From Penelope pileata (lineage: Eukaryota; Chordata; Aves; Galliformes; Cracidae), in the NCBI GenBank assembly GCA_013396635.1, contig WBMW01003259.1, forward strand, positions 62,001-126,000: 64,000 nt of DNA, written 5' to 3'. A program made the translations under genes and the position numbers. Every line of letters begins with the position of its first letter. Within the stretch, counting starts at the first letter, position 1. This document shows, piece after piece, positions 1 through 11,469 of this stretch. The notes below the pieces were generated by a model, which saw only the letters and a list, made by a program, of their open reading frames with translations, did no database searches and was not told where the DNA came from.

Positions 1-3000
1 ACTTCCCAGCAGCTCGCTAATGTCAACAGAGAGGGAGGCCAGCAGGCTGGAAGGAAGCTGCCTCTGCTCAGGGTGGTGAAAGGGGCGTCGTTACGCAGGG
101 CAGCAGATGCAGAGGTGAACTCAGTGTAGGGCCTTCCTTGCTGATCTCATTTAAGGTGCACCCTCACCGACAGCTGAGATGTGTGGTGGGGGGGGAGGGG
201 AATGAGGAGGAAGAGGGTAGGGGTTCTTGCACCAACATTTCCGCTGAAGAAAATTTTAAAACACTACAGTCGAAGTAATCACACTGAAGTCAAACACACG
301 CTCTAGCTGGACTGCTCACAGTGCCCAGAAACAGGGACATGTTCGAACCTTTCCTAGTTTGGAGCCTGAATTAATGGACGCTGCCTGCTCAGCACCCCAG
401 GAATCAGCTCCTGTACAACTTGAAGATATGAAAAAAGTATGCCACAAATTAAAGGCAAGCTGGGAACCGTGCTTGGGCCTTCATCAGTGTGTTCTCAGTG
501 CTCATGATTGCTGTATCTGAACAATCAGAACACAGGTTAATAAAAATGTTATGGCTTTCTTGTGAAACTGAGGCCTCTTCTGGGCAAAAAGCTGAGGGGC
601 ATCATAATTTGCTTGAGATCACGCAACTCCTCACTTACCAGAGCCACAGCAGACAGTAACAGCGCGTACTCTATTTCATGTGATCCAGTAAGAAAACTAC
701 GGTTTCAGGGCTTTAGGGAGGCTTTGCAAAGTGCTTTTAACACATCCTTATGGAATGACATGCCAAAAAAGAGATCAGGGCAAACACTCCTCTCCCAAAT
801 GCTACACTTTAAAGCGTGTGGGAAGTAATGGAGCTGCTTAATGATCCAGCTTGGAGGATTCTTTGCGAGGAAGAATACGGTGCTTTTTCGTAACTGCTTT
901 CTTAGAAACTGCTGAGCTGTTTTGCTAACATTGTTCCTTTGTAAGGATGATAAAAAAAAACCTGAAATCAGGCGCTTAAGTGAGAAGGATTAAACTACCT
1001 CGAAATTGAGAAGGATTAAGCAACCTCAGTTGTACATGTATCTCATTATCGAGTCTGTTAATGATAGCAGAGAGCTTGTACAAGCGACAAAATACAATAA
1101 TGTAATATTAAAAAGATTAATTACCTTAGCGTAAGCAATGACCAACAGAGTTGTTTCTGTGATATTAAGGAAAAGAATGCCCAGTTTTAAATTTTCATTC
1201 TGAACCCTCTGAGAACAACAGAGGTGTTCTGCATGACTTCCTCAAGCTCGGTCTTGCTCTGCCTCTTGGCAGACACCCTCGTTTTGCAGGTCCATTTTCT
1301 CCTGCTGCTAGCTGTGCTGCAGGGCACCATCTCCCAGGTCATCATCAAAGGGTCTCCCAGTCCCACTGAAACCCACAGAGGTCCCATGCCAGACCCGCCG
1401 TGATGCGCTGTGCTTCTCCTCCAGACTCCGGCAGCCCCACGCCGGTTGGCCTTATCTGATGCTGTGGCTCCATGCGAACAAGTCCCTGCTGACTCACATC
1501 CACCTCATACCCCATATGCACAGAAGAAGCTGTTTTTTAAGCTGGCTCCCACAAATTCCTTGCTCCTCACAGAGCTTCTGTCTGCTAGAATAAAGTCGGT
1601 ATTCAAGGAAGATCCTTGCCGGACGTGTAGCCCGTGTCACCTGCAGGGTGATGCAGAGCACTCAGTCCCTAGGCACCCTCTATGGGCGCTGCTGGGAAAT
1701 GGCAGCGGGGGCCCATGGGGACACAGCAACGTCGGCGGAGGAGAAAGTAGCTGGAGAATCACGGTGCAGCTTAAGCAGAACCTAAACACTAGATTTCACA
1801 ATCGATTAGTCTTAGATACATTCACTGTAGTAAAAATAACTAGCATGAGAAATTTATAAATTGGTATCAAAGTCAGGGAAAAAACACCTTTTTTCAACAG
1901 TTTCCTTCATTCAGATGAATATTTTGTTTTGCTTTCTGTGTGCAAACCAGCGTCTTGGAGTGCTAATGTAACACCAAAATGTTAATGTAAAATTTGGAAA
2001 AAAAAACTCTGAAATCCATTGTCACAAACTGCTACCGTCTAGAAAATACAATGGTGCCAACAAAGCCTCTGCATCCAAACTATGCATGAATGCAGGCTCT
2101 AAATTAGATGGCTGACAAGAAAATTGGTTTAACTTTTTACCTTTGTGAGGCCCTTGCGTGAGTGCAAACACTGGATAATAACGAGGTGGAACAGGCACCT
2201 AAGCAGCAGTAGGATAAGGCTGTAGTGTGGCACCGAGCAGCACAACTAAGGACAATTATTTTAAAATATGATTTTCAAAAAAGGTTCCCATTAATAAATG
2301 ATTATCCTGTTGTGTCCGCTCCCACAGCTGATTTTGTCTTCCAAAATGTGTTTGATAGGCTCACACACATCCTGCCCTGCACGTGTGGCTCCAACAGCTC
2401 AGAACTGTGTTTAAGCCTGCTGTGGGGTGGGAAGCCCTGGTCCTGAAAGGGCTCTGTGTAAATTAGCCCCGGTACCTGCAGCGCTGCTTGCACCAAAAGC
2501 AGCAAACTCCAGATCAGGCAGGCATGGGCATCTGTCCATAGGAGTAAATTGCTGGATAAAGGCTTAGAGGCTTCTGGTAAACTATCATAAAAGATTTGGA
2601 GAAGGCTCCTCTGCATTTTGGTTGACTAATACTTTCCATTATAAAGGACTCTTTCTTTGGGAAGCGTTAGCACCTCTGTTGTTTGTTGCAGGCCTTTGAT
2701 ATTTAGCAGGGGAAATCCCAGAGGCTATAGTGGTGCCTATTCATTGCCCAGAGAAACGTGAGTCAGTTTTACCTGCATTGTAAAGAATTAAAAATGTTGG
2801 GTCTCTGATTCATGCACAAAGGCAGATTGAAATCAGGCTGCCACCCACATCTGTCTGGCCTGCCCCCTCCGCACAGATGGCTCAACTGCTCTTGGAGCAT
2901 CAGCTGAGTTGCCACAAATTACAGCCAGGCATGTTTAATAATGCTCAAAGGCGAGCACAAAGATCTCAGCTGCCTGCAGAGCAGAAACTTGCCAGGCAGT

Positions 3001-4562
3001 TACAAGGCGGACGGCTACGGGAGGAGATTTTTACTGCCAGCGTTCTGAATCTGCGTGCGTTGGTGACAGTGACCTTAGGTCTCTTGTCTCTTTCTTGCCG
3101 AGATCACTAAACACTGCAGACAGCCTGCTCGAGGTCGCTAGACTGAAGCAGCAGTGAGTGCTGCTCTCTAACAGGGGCACACGCTGTCAGCCCTCTCCCA
3201 TTCACAGTGGGGATGTCACAAATGGCACAGACCCTTCCGCTGCCTCTCTCTCCACGCCCTTTGGGACAGCAAATGCAGCAGGAGCTGCACCCAGCTCCCT
3301 CAGCGAGGGAGGGAGCAGAAGGAACAGTTCATGTAGGAGTGAAACAGGCCCCATTCTGACACAGCATCCCTGGCTGCCTTGAAGTTACACGGCAAGCTCA
3401 TTTCAATTTTTGTTCCAGCTATTCCCAGTCTGTCTGATACTCCCTCCTTGTTGGCTGGGGACTCACCCAGGTGCAGGTTTGTCCAGGCATGGCAGTAAGC
3501 ATGCAGTAAGCATGCAGTAAGCCATGGCGATCGCACTGTCCACCTTGTCCCGAAGGGTCCTGCCTTGAAAGTTGCTGCTTTGCAGGCAGCACAGATAACC
3601 TCAGGGTCCTCAAGGTACGCTGCCTTGGAGTAACTCACACACTGTCACTCAGTGTTTCAGCTGACTGAACGCCACCCCTCACGTGTACAGGTCTTACACT
3701 TGTAACTTGGAGAGCTCGTTCTCGTCTTCTTTTAAAAAAAATGTTTTGAACATCGTATTTTGTTTTTACTTCGATGAAAGATAGCTGTCTTTTTGTCTAT
3801 GCATTATATACAAGAATCAAGTGAATAAAAGTCTTTGCCAAGCCCTTTTCCTAACAGGTCAGAATAACGGTGGAATTATTTATGGAAATACAGCTTGGCA
3901 CTTCTGGCTATGCTGCCACTATGCTGCTTTCTCTTATGGTACCTGCAGCACCCAACAAATAACTACAAAATTTCAATTATAGCAAACAGTACATAAATCC
4001 TAAGTTCAACTCTATGAATATCTTTTAAGCGTTTTATTTACACATAACTGTTTTTTAATCTTAGTTCTAATGCGTTCATTTAACAATGCATTTGAGCTTA
4101 AAAGTCCATTACAAAAATGTCTCTTTAATAACTCTTGAAATAATTTTTAAGTCACTAAATACAGCTAAGAAACCTGGGAAAAAGAAGTAAATTCTATCTA
4201 TCATAAGCTGTTATCTGGTTTCTAATCAATAACATAGGGAAGTAACAGATAATGGAGTTCATTAGCTACCGTTTCAAACTTTGTCTCATGTATTGTGTCA
4301 GCGCTTTCCCTCAAGGGCTATATTTGTTTTATAAGTAAATAAAAATACACAGAGGTGCATACATGCTATATGAATACGTGAAACTTAAAACTTTAAAAGG
4401 GTTGTTAATGAAAGTATTGTATCTGCATAATATTGCGTGTATCTTGCATATAATCCTCTAAGCACATTAGAATAATTTAACGTGAAAGCAGAGAAAAGAC
4501 CAACAGTATCAAATACAAGATTTCAACAAGGATAGAATTGCAGACCTCTTACTAGGTTTTGT
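1..4562. other. Intergenic DNA, no gene recognised
   Basis: No open frame here has splice sites, domain motifs or a family resemblance. The only recognisable element is a MIR-like SINE remnant near 561-690. By synteny with human 21q22.3, RIPK4 would be expected further left, but none of its kinase or ankyrin coding sequence is seen. Confidence 0.6.
561..690 (-). repeat. MIR-like SINE remnant
   Basis: The order of landmarks is that of a reverse-oriented MIR/CORE-SINE: 'gaaactgaggcc', then 'tgcttgagatcacgcaactc', then 'cagagccacagcag'. It is strongly diverged and the edges are approximate. Known: MIR landmarks are the 'aaactgaggc', 'ggtcacacagct' and 'ggcagagc' blocks. Inferred: an old amniote insertion. 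Confidence 0.5.
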
Positions 4563-5010
4563 TTAAAAAAAAAACCAAACACCTCTTTTGAAGCGGAAAC
4601 TTCTCACAGTGAAATCCACAGAAATGCTCTTTTTCCAGAAGGCCATCTGTCTTCCCAAACCCAGCTCAACTTCTACTAGCTTTTCCTTCTCATTCACTGG
4701 GGTTGCTTCATCAGCTCTAGGAGAAGTACAACAGTTTTCCAATGTCTGTACAGCAGTCTGAAGGTCGGAATACACAGGCTCTGGTATCATAGAAGTCTCC
4801 ACTTCCACCAGAACATTTATTTTCTCCAGTAACTTGTGACCACAGCTGAAGTTGTGTGAAAAGTACTTCTGTTATTGAAGCGTCTCCTTTGCAACAGTCT
4901 CCTTTTTCTCTTCCAAAACTATTTCGACTTACTGAAGGCTTATTTATTACCATCTTGTTATTAAGAGCCTGGCCTAAACCTGTGACTGTATTATGTACTG
5001 CTCCAAACTC
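4563..5010 (-). pseudogene. HINFP-like last exon (C-terminal region), frameshifted
   Basis: After an acceptor (GTCTTAG at 5011-5017) one frame runs open through EFGAVHNT and NKPSVSRNS to about 4850. The C-terminal part (LLEKINVLVEVET, PVYSDLQTAVQ) is open in a different frame down to a TAA at 4563. The LLEKI segment parallels the IMEKLQGIA motif near the HINFP C-terminus. The switch of frame in mid-exon, with both halves protein-like, is best read as a single indel. A sequencing error at this point would remove the argument for decay in this exon but not in the others. Confidence 0.5.
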
Positions 5011-5106
5011 CTAAGACACCCATCATCTTCTTTACATCTAAGGGAATAGAATTGAAAATACTGAAAAGACAAATTAAACACGTAGTATTTACAGAATAAT
5101 GTCTAA

Positions 5107-5129
5107 TTGAAATTGAAATTGAAATTGAA
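5107..5129. repeat. (GAAATT)n hexamer repeat
   Basis: About four copies of gaaatt in tandem, 120 bases from the last HINFP-like exon. Confidence 0.85.
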
Positions 5130-5399
5130 AATGTCAGCAATTAAAAGATGAATCAGATTGCTATTGATTCTATTGCACTCAGACAAAAAATACTCTATGT
5201 GAAGAGAACTGCAGTAGGGTTCCAGTAAGTAGTTCTCACCAAACACACATCACTGAACAGAAAATAAGAGATACCTATTCATAATTACATTTTGTTTGCT
5301 GAATTTTCATGTCCCAAAATGGAGAGCACAGCTTGCTTGTACTACAGAAGCTGTTGATATATTTATGCACAGCTTCTTTCCTCAATGGATACAGCTTAC

Positions 5400-5458
5400 A
5401 AGGTCAATGGAAGTTCTTTCATCAATCTAGAATTGCGAGGATTTCCCTGTGGTAAAAG
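5400..5458 (-). pseudogene. HINFP-like small exon remnant (tentative)
   Basis: This is a 59-nt block bounded by a TTATAG acceptor and a GTAAGC donor. In one frame it ends ERTSIDL, comparable to the RYESVEL segment that follows the last HINFP finger, but that frame holds one stop codon and is offset by one from the incoming phase. It lies in the expected order between the 5.7 kb finger exon and the last exon. Confidence 0.28.
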
Positions 5459-5677
5459 CTATAAAAACAAACTGACTTTAATCATTCTTACACTAGGTTT
5501 TCCATCACGATAGCAAAATCTAACAAGTAAATTATTTCAGTGTTTCACAGGGTGTCTAAAGCTGGGCCAAGCTTAAGACAGCCTTTAATTATATATCTGG
5601 GTCTCTTATACAAAACGTAAGAAGAAAAAAAAAAAGAGTTACTTCATGATCTGAACAAGAATCGATTGGTAACATAC

Positions 5678-5793
5678 CTGAAATGAGAATGACTGCTGAG
5701 TTTATGTGCTTTTTGGAGACGTAGGGTCGATGTTTAACTCCAGGAGAAGCATTTCTGACAGATGTGGCATTAATATTTCAGAATATCATTACT
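5678..5793 (-). pseudogene. HINFP-like last zinc-finger exon with two in-frame stops
   Basis: The 116-nt exon starts in phase 0 after CCAAG and ends in phase 2 at GTATGT. In frame it reads SNDILKY, stop, CHICQKCFSWS, stop, then TSTLRLQKAHKLSSHSHF. It follows the HINFP block RYKCHVCDKCF...LTVHLRKKH...GHPRFR, with a three-residue deletion where HINFP has KWP. The first stop replaces the Lys before CHIC and the first zinc His is Arg. The unchanged frame around two nonsense codons argues for decay by substitution rather than poor sequence. Confidence 0.6.
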
Positions 5794-6497
5794 CTTGGAA
5801 AGAAATGGTGTTAGAGTCATTTAATCCTCTTGTGAAAAGGGAAAAATCACACTATCTAGCTAAAAAACCTTTCTGAAGTTAGCTTCCCAAAAGGTTTAAA
5901 ATGTTTGGTTTTTAGGCAGACTTATCTGATTAAGGAACCCCAGTGAACATGTGAATTTCTGCATGGCCTTCAGCGCTGCAGGTATCTTCAACAGCAGTGT
6001 GACAATATAGCTTCTACTAAAATTTATTCTGTTTACAACTCAGTGGTGATCATAAAGTGGGAAGTAGAAGCAGGCAAGAAGTGTGCACAAACTACTGCAG
6101 CCAAAGCTGTCTTTTCATGTTGTGACCAAAAACTCGCCTGATGAGAAGTGATGGAACCTTTACACACTTTATAGTTTCTCTATTATCAGGTTACGTATTA
6201 GCTTTAAGGATAAAGTACCAACATGAGGAGAAGGGTGACATTGGATTTTAATCCCCCGAAATATTTTGCGTTTCAGATGAGGATTGGCATGTTCTTTAAA
6301 AAAAAATGTACGTATTGGTAAGGATGAGTCTGGTATTTGCATAATACTTGCAAGAGTCCTAGAAATACGTGCAAAGAAATGATTTGATGAAAAAAATGGA
6401 ATATTTCATTCATTCATATGAAACTAAACACACGTTAATGTGAAACTTTAGGGTCATTTATAGCAATATATGTTCTTCTGCTAGTTAATGTACTCAC

Positions 6498-6635
6498 CAC
6501 ATGTGCTCTCTTGTAGTACTGTCTCAAAGTTTGTAAAGTCCGTGAAGTAAAACCACATCCTTAACATCACAGCTGTAGGCAGCTGAATCACTGTGTGTTT
6601 CAACATGATCGTGCAGATCATACGCGTTCTTAAAA
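6498..6635 (-). pseudogene. HINFP-like finger exon with one-base deletion
   Basis: The incoming phase (AG plus T) gives S-F-K-N-A-Y-D-L-H-D-H-V-E-T-H, matching the HINFP block S-C-K-N-L-I-D-L-Q-K-H-L-D-T-H residue by residue, then AAYSCDVKD. One base is then missing; restoring register gives CGFTSRTLQTL and YYKRAHV, parallel to the CTFSARSLCSI and YRKVH block of HINFP. The exon is 138 nt, one short of the 139 its flanking phases require, which locates the deletion independently. Acceptor TTGAG and donor GTGAGT are present. One zinc His has become Gln. Confidence 0.65.
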
Positions 6636-6764
6636 CTCAAGACAAGGTAAAGCAAATAAGAAGTAGAATAGCACAGAGGAGCATTCTTGCGGTTAATGTT
6701 TAGAAATGGGCTGCAGTAGTTTTTGGCTCTGACAATGACAAGTGAAAGCGGAATATTTGTAAAT

Positions 6765-6835
6765 CATTCCTCTTCTCTGCCTCAGTTTTTCCACCTGGGA
6801 AAAGGGGATAACACAGACATCTCTTTGATGTGCTC
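6765..6835 (+). repeat. MIR-like SINE remnant
   Basis: 'tctctgcctcagtttttcca' then 'cctgggaaaaggggataaca' matches the MIR 3' block (cctcagtttccccatctgtaaaatggggataa). Confidence 0.5.
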
Positions 6836-7633
6836 TGTATTTCGTTTTCCATTCCCTCTTTCTTCCCACACATCCATACTTTGCCTGAATCCAGGCGATT
6901 TTTCCACAACTGTGTTGCAAGGCATCATCCTTCTCCCTTTCTGTTCGCATACGGAAAATTCTTGTCCATTATCAATCAGTCGTTTCATTGTCTAGAAATT
7001 CAGATCGTTTCCTTCCGTCCTCCCACAGTGTGAACACAAAAGTACTTGAATATTTATTCACTTTCTCCCACTCTCAGCATACAAAGACTAGGTTTCTCAT
7101 TTTATACAAACAAGTTATACATAATTTGCCAGTGCTTACACATGCAATCGGGTCTATCACATCACAGCCTTTCTGTTTGTTTTTAATTCCTCTGCTGTTC
7201 GGCATCATACGATGAAAGCAGGAAAGAAGCCACCACAGAAAAACCAGAGCAAAGACAGCAAAGGGTATAGTGAATCTGTGGCAGAAAAATCACTCAAAAG
7301 GAAAAATAGTGACTGTCTGAACAAATGGCCAGCAATCATTTGGATTGGCAAACCCCTCAGTTTAAGGCACTACTGCTACGCATCTCAACTTGTCCTGATG
7401 ACCATCTTATAGTACACAGTCTTGCCAAGAAAAGTCACCTCTAACAACCCTACTTCACCAGAAGGTCATGAACATTTCAACAGATGAAGGCAGATGAGCA
7501 GCAGATATATCTATTAGATTTCTTCATCAGTTGATAAATTTTAGCAGTTGAAAAGTTTTATCTTTCTTAACTCTTGTGTCAGACACTAACTCACAGTTCT
7601 GTCCATATAGCTACAAGCCTTACATTTTCTTAC

Positions 7634-7754
7634 CTGCTGTCCCAGAGCTGACAATGGAAGGGATGCTCATCGCAGTGTCGGACTCTGATGTGTGCTTTCG
7701 GTGAGGAGACATCTGTGCATACCATACTACAAAGCTGACTTGTAACACAGTTAA
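7634..7754 (-). pseudogene. HINFP-like zinc-finger exon, open frame but ligands lost
   Basis: The 121-nt exon sits between acceptor TTTCTGCAG and donor GTAAGA and has one open frame of 39 full codons. It reads NCVTSQLCSMVCTDVSS, PKAHIRVRH, CDEHPFHCQLWDS and aligns without gaps to the HINFP block NHYKCPLCDMTC...SSLRNHMRFRHSEDRPFKCDCCDYS. The first Cys of the finger is Ser and the next finger has Trp in place of its second Cys, so neither finger would fold normally. Phases match the exons on either side. Confidence 0.65.
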
Positions 7755-8851
7755 CTGCAGAAAGAAAGGTACTTCAGTTCTGTAACACAGCTTCACTAGG
7801 ACATTCCGCCCATATCACAAAAAATATATGTTAAAAGCTCATATTAGAAATAACAGATTATAATAATTTGGGAATCAAATTTACGGAGAAAGAAGTGAGG
7901 TAAAAATGGAACACATACAATAGAGAGGGAGTCAAATAACAGTCAGGCTTATAATCTTTTATATGTGTATATAATCTTACAATGGTTCATGTTACTTTCC
8001 AAAAAGGTAAGGGAAAAAGCCGTAGAGGATCGCATTTCACTCTCTAGGCTCTAACAAAAGGATTATTATAGTCTTGCCTTTAGCACTTTGGGAGAATTCC
8101 TAAAAGGCGCATGTTGTCTGGAGGCCTTCTGACAGACAAGCACTGGCAAAGCTTCTTTTAATGTTTAAGGTATTACCACTCTTTAAAAAGGTGGCAGAAG
8201 GAATATGCCCGTCCTCCGCCTCCCTGTTTCACATTCGGATATTTTTGCTTGAGGCATAATAATGGTGGGTGGTTGCTAAGCTGCCAGACTTTGAACTGCA
8301 GTGGCTGAGGCCCAGGTTGGCTCTGCTGACTCTGGAACAGGGGAGAACCTCTGGCAGGTTGGCATGCAGGGTTGTAACATCTTAAGCTGAACAAATGCTT
8401 GCTTTGCTGCACGTGAATCAGCAACCCGATGAATGTAGTGGGAAGAATCTCAGTAAAGAAGTCTGGATTTAGATAAAATCTGTTATATGTGAGACCTTGA
8501 AACATTGCCTTATTTTATGATCAGATCAGTGCATAACAGGTGGACAGTGAAAAACATACAGTTGTAATGGACACGTGAAAAAGGAAGTAAATTGTGTTTT
8601 AACTTCTCTGGAATTATGCCTTGCATAGACACTTTTCCTCATAGTTTGTCTTAAATTAGGAGACATGATTTTTTCCTTTCTAAAATACGTCTGGAATAAC
8701 TTAATCTGTAAAACTGTACCAGTGACGTTCAACAGTCTCTTAAAATGATGATCCAGCACTTTACTTGGTTGTCTGGCATGCAGATGGTTCCACGTGGAGG
8801 GCAATTTCAGAATACCTGCAGCATTTGCGTTCACATCATGACGTATTTCAC

Positions 8852-8944
8852 ACTGATTCCTTATATGTAGGCAAGCTCTTTTAAAGAACATTTCAGTATT
8901 TATCTAGGCCAGGAAGCTCTTGTGAAATGTGCTGGTGTAAGAAT
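8852..8944 (-). pseudogene. Possible HINFP-like finger exon remnant
   Basis: A finger (HINFP [23 protein letters not shown]) is missing between the 7.7 and 11.4 kb exons. This 93-nt block after CTTCAG has exactly the phases needed (2 nt, 30 codons, 1 nt) and contains HKSFLA, a stop, TEMFFK and LHIRNQ in that order. Both zinc Cys are gone and the similarity is weak; the GTGAAA donor is poor. Order and phase are the main support. Confidence 0.25.
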
Positions 8945-11356
8945 CTGAAGATGTCATGTCTGCACTGGCAATCTGCACTGGCACATGTACGCTGCCAGAA
9001 TCTGTAAAGAAAGCTGAATCACCAACTGGGAAAGTAACTGGCTCTAATGTCTGAAGGGATTTAGGCTGTGCCTGAGCAGCTGGACCCAGGGCTGCTTCAC
9101 AGCTTCCTCAGCCAAGTTCACATTTTAGCTGGTTCACCGTGGCTTCCCGGGACATGACACAGGAACACCTCATCCTTGTTCCTGGGTCCAGCCACCCTGT
9201 GATTTTCCGTGGCTGTGCAAGCAGAACACAGTCCGAGTTATCACGGGATGAGGCCAGCCAGGCTCCCTGTACAGTTCACAAAGGTTTAGATGCGGAAAGG
9301 GGACCAGAAACAAACAGTTCTATTAACCACGTGCTTTACTTGCTATATCATATCTATTTTAATATGTTATGCTTTAATATTTAAAAAACCCAGCATATTT
9401 AAACTGCTTCATTAGCTAATAAAAGTATCTATTTCCAATTTCTATCCAAAATCACCTTGACACAAAGGAATAAAACTGGTACAATAAACAAAGAAAATTT
9501 ATTCTCTGCTTTCTAAAATAAAATATAAAAAATAAGGCATTTTAAATCAGGTGCATGTCAAGTATTAAAGCATTTAGATGTGAACATGGTTAGTCTTGGT
9601 AGCTCAGAGGAAGTACCAAACCAAATGCATAGTTGTTGAACATCGATGTGCTGATTTGCAGACAGTGAAAAACCATGTTTTCTTTACAAATGCAACCATA
9701 AAGTAGAATCTACTGTGACTGAGCAAGTCTGCACAAAGCTATTTGTATGTTTATACAACCCAAATAAATGGCACCCAGGTCTGTCTACGTGGTTCAAATA
9801 TTCCTGTTCCCAAAGCAAAGACCCACCCGCCTTTCGGCTTCTGCATTTCCTGTATGTCCAAGAGCAATGTCACACGTTTCCTTGTGCTTAGATGCTCTAG
9901 GATTCTTTCCCAGCAAGTCATAGCTGTTGTAGTAGAACTCGTGGGAATAATTTGGGGACCTCGGGGAGATTGTGGTTAGGTCACTGAAGGACGGTTCCAT
10001 TTGAGCGAAGCTGATTATGTGCTGCAAAGCGAGCAGAGTTGCAGCCCAAGCTAAAACATTGCTTTGGCTTTCACCGTTCCACCAGTCATGAAAGTGAGTA
10101 AACAGAGATGCAAATGAAGAATAAGCATCTGCACGGGGAGCTACTGCAAAATAGAAAAGCCCACATGGAAAAGCCCCTTAAACTTCTCGATCAGAAGGCA
10201 TGGAGAAGGGACTTCCTGTGCTTCAGAGGGGCTGGCAGTGAAAATTCTTGCTTTCCAGTGTCTGTAACTCAGTTGCCCTAGTTCTCTCTCTTAATTTTCT
10301 TACTTGATATAACAATATCTCAGCAACTGTAGTTTATCAAAAGCTATTTTGTATAAGGTAACCCTGAGAAAAGCACAATCTGTTTTACAAAGGTCTCACT
10401 TAGAAATGTCCCCTTGTGTGATCTCATAGCAGCATTTCATTGGCAAAACGCTTCTGACAGCTCCAGCAAACAAACATTTGTTCTGCATTTAACTATGTAG
10501 AAATTATTTAGTGGCAATACAAATAACTTGTGGAAGATTTATAAGTAACCTATAGCTGCCAGTTTTGTGAATAAACTAATACCACACTGAGACAGTTTCA
10601 GTATTCTTTTTTCATTATCAATACTTTTCAGAAGAAAACTTAGTTTAGTCTTAATGAAAAGGATTGATTATCAGTAACTTAATGTCATCCTCAAACAGAT
10701 AACAATCTGTTCAGAACAGTAACAGCTTGAAATTTGAGTCAATTCTCCTGTCAGTCACCTAGAATACTTTTATTTTCCATCACCAAAGTACCCATGATTT
10801 CCTAAACATATTCCAAAGTATTTCAAATCAGAGAAAAAACAGCTACCTCTCCCTTTCTCTTTAGCGTACAGGAAAGCATGCCAATTAATATACAGTTGTT
10901 TGAGGTACTGAGTGTTCTGGTGAAGAAAATACTTACTGAAATAGGAAAGCTGAAGAGAAAAAAGTTGTCTTTTGACCTCAAAGTAGTTACAGGGTCATTG
11001 GGATTCCCATGCGCAGGCAGCTTCCCTGTGTCAGTGGGTTGTCAAGCTGTGCTATGAACACCAAGGGAAGAGCAGCAGTGCGATGCCACGGCTGCCTGCT
11101 GAACACCTTCTCTGCTGAAACACAGATCTAAGGGTGTTCTGTTGCTCGTTTTCATTACCTGAATTCATCAGATCTGCAAGGTCAAGAGAACCTCCACGCT
11201 TTATGGAAACAACTGCCTTCCTGGAGTAAGCACTGCTTTCATGCAATCGACTCGTATGAAAAACATATTTACTTATAAAATTACGTGTGCACATTTATTA
11301 TAAAGCACCTTAAATGAAGATTTCTTAAAAATATACACAAAATAAGAGCCACTTAC

Positions 11357-11469
11357 TATCTTCTGAAACTTGTCTCTTTACATGGTCAAAAAACTTAGCG
11401 TTATTGGAGAACATTCCTCCACAAGTAGGACATGCTACAACTTTTTCTGCTGTGTCAAAGTTTTTGACT
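11357..11469 (-). pseudogene. HINFP-like CPTCGG finger exon, well preserved
   Basis: The frame reads FDTAEKVVACPTCGGMF then SNNAKFFDHVKRQVSEDS and stops at a clean donor (A then GTAAGT). The segment EKVVACPTCGGMF and the following NN-KF-DH--RQ pattern are HINFP hallmarks, and all four zinc ligands (Cys, Cys, His and the finger spacing) can be placed except the last His, replaced by a RQ turn as in HINFP itself. The acceptor is TAG at 11470-11472. The residues before AEKVV are less like HINFP. This is the best preserved exon of the locus. Confidence 0.65.

Noticed and set aside
4563..4953. Two overlapping open frames as separate small genes
   Set aside because: They read best as one exon with a frame change; neither has its own promoter or start context.
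8741..8830. Apparent match LPSTWNHLHARQPSK to the HINFP LPSSLRNHMRFRHSE block
   Set aside because: The same HINFP block is matched collinearly and in phase by the exon at 7634-7754, so this one is most likely coincidental.
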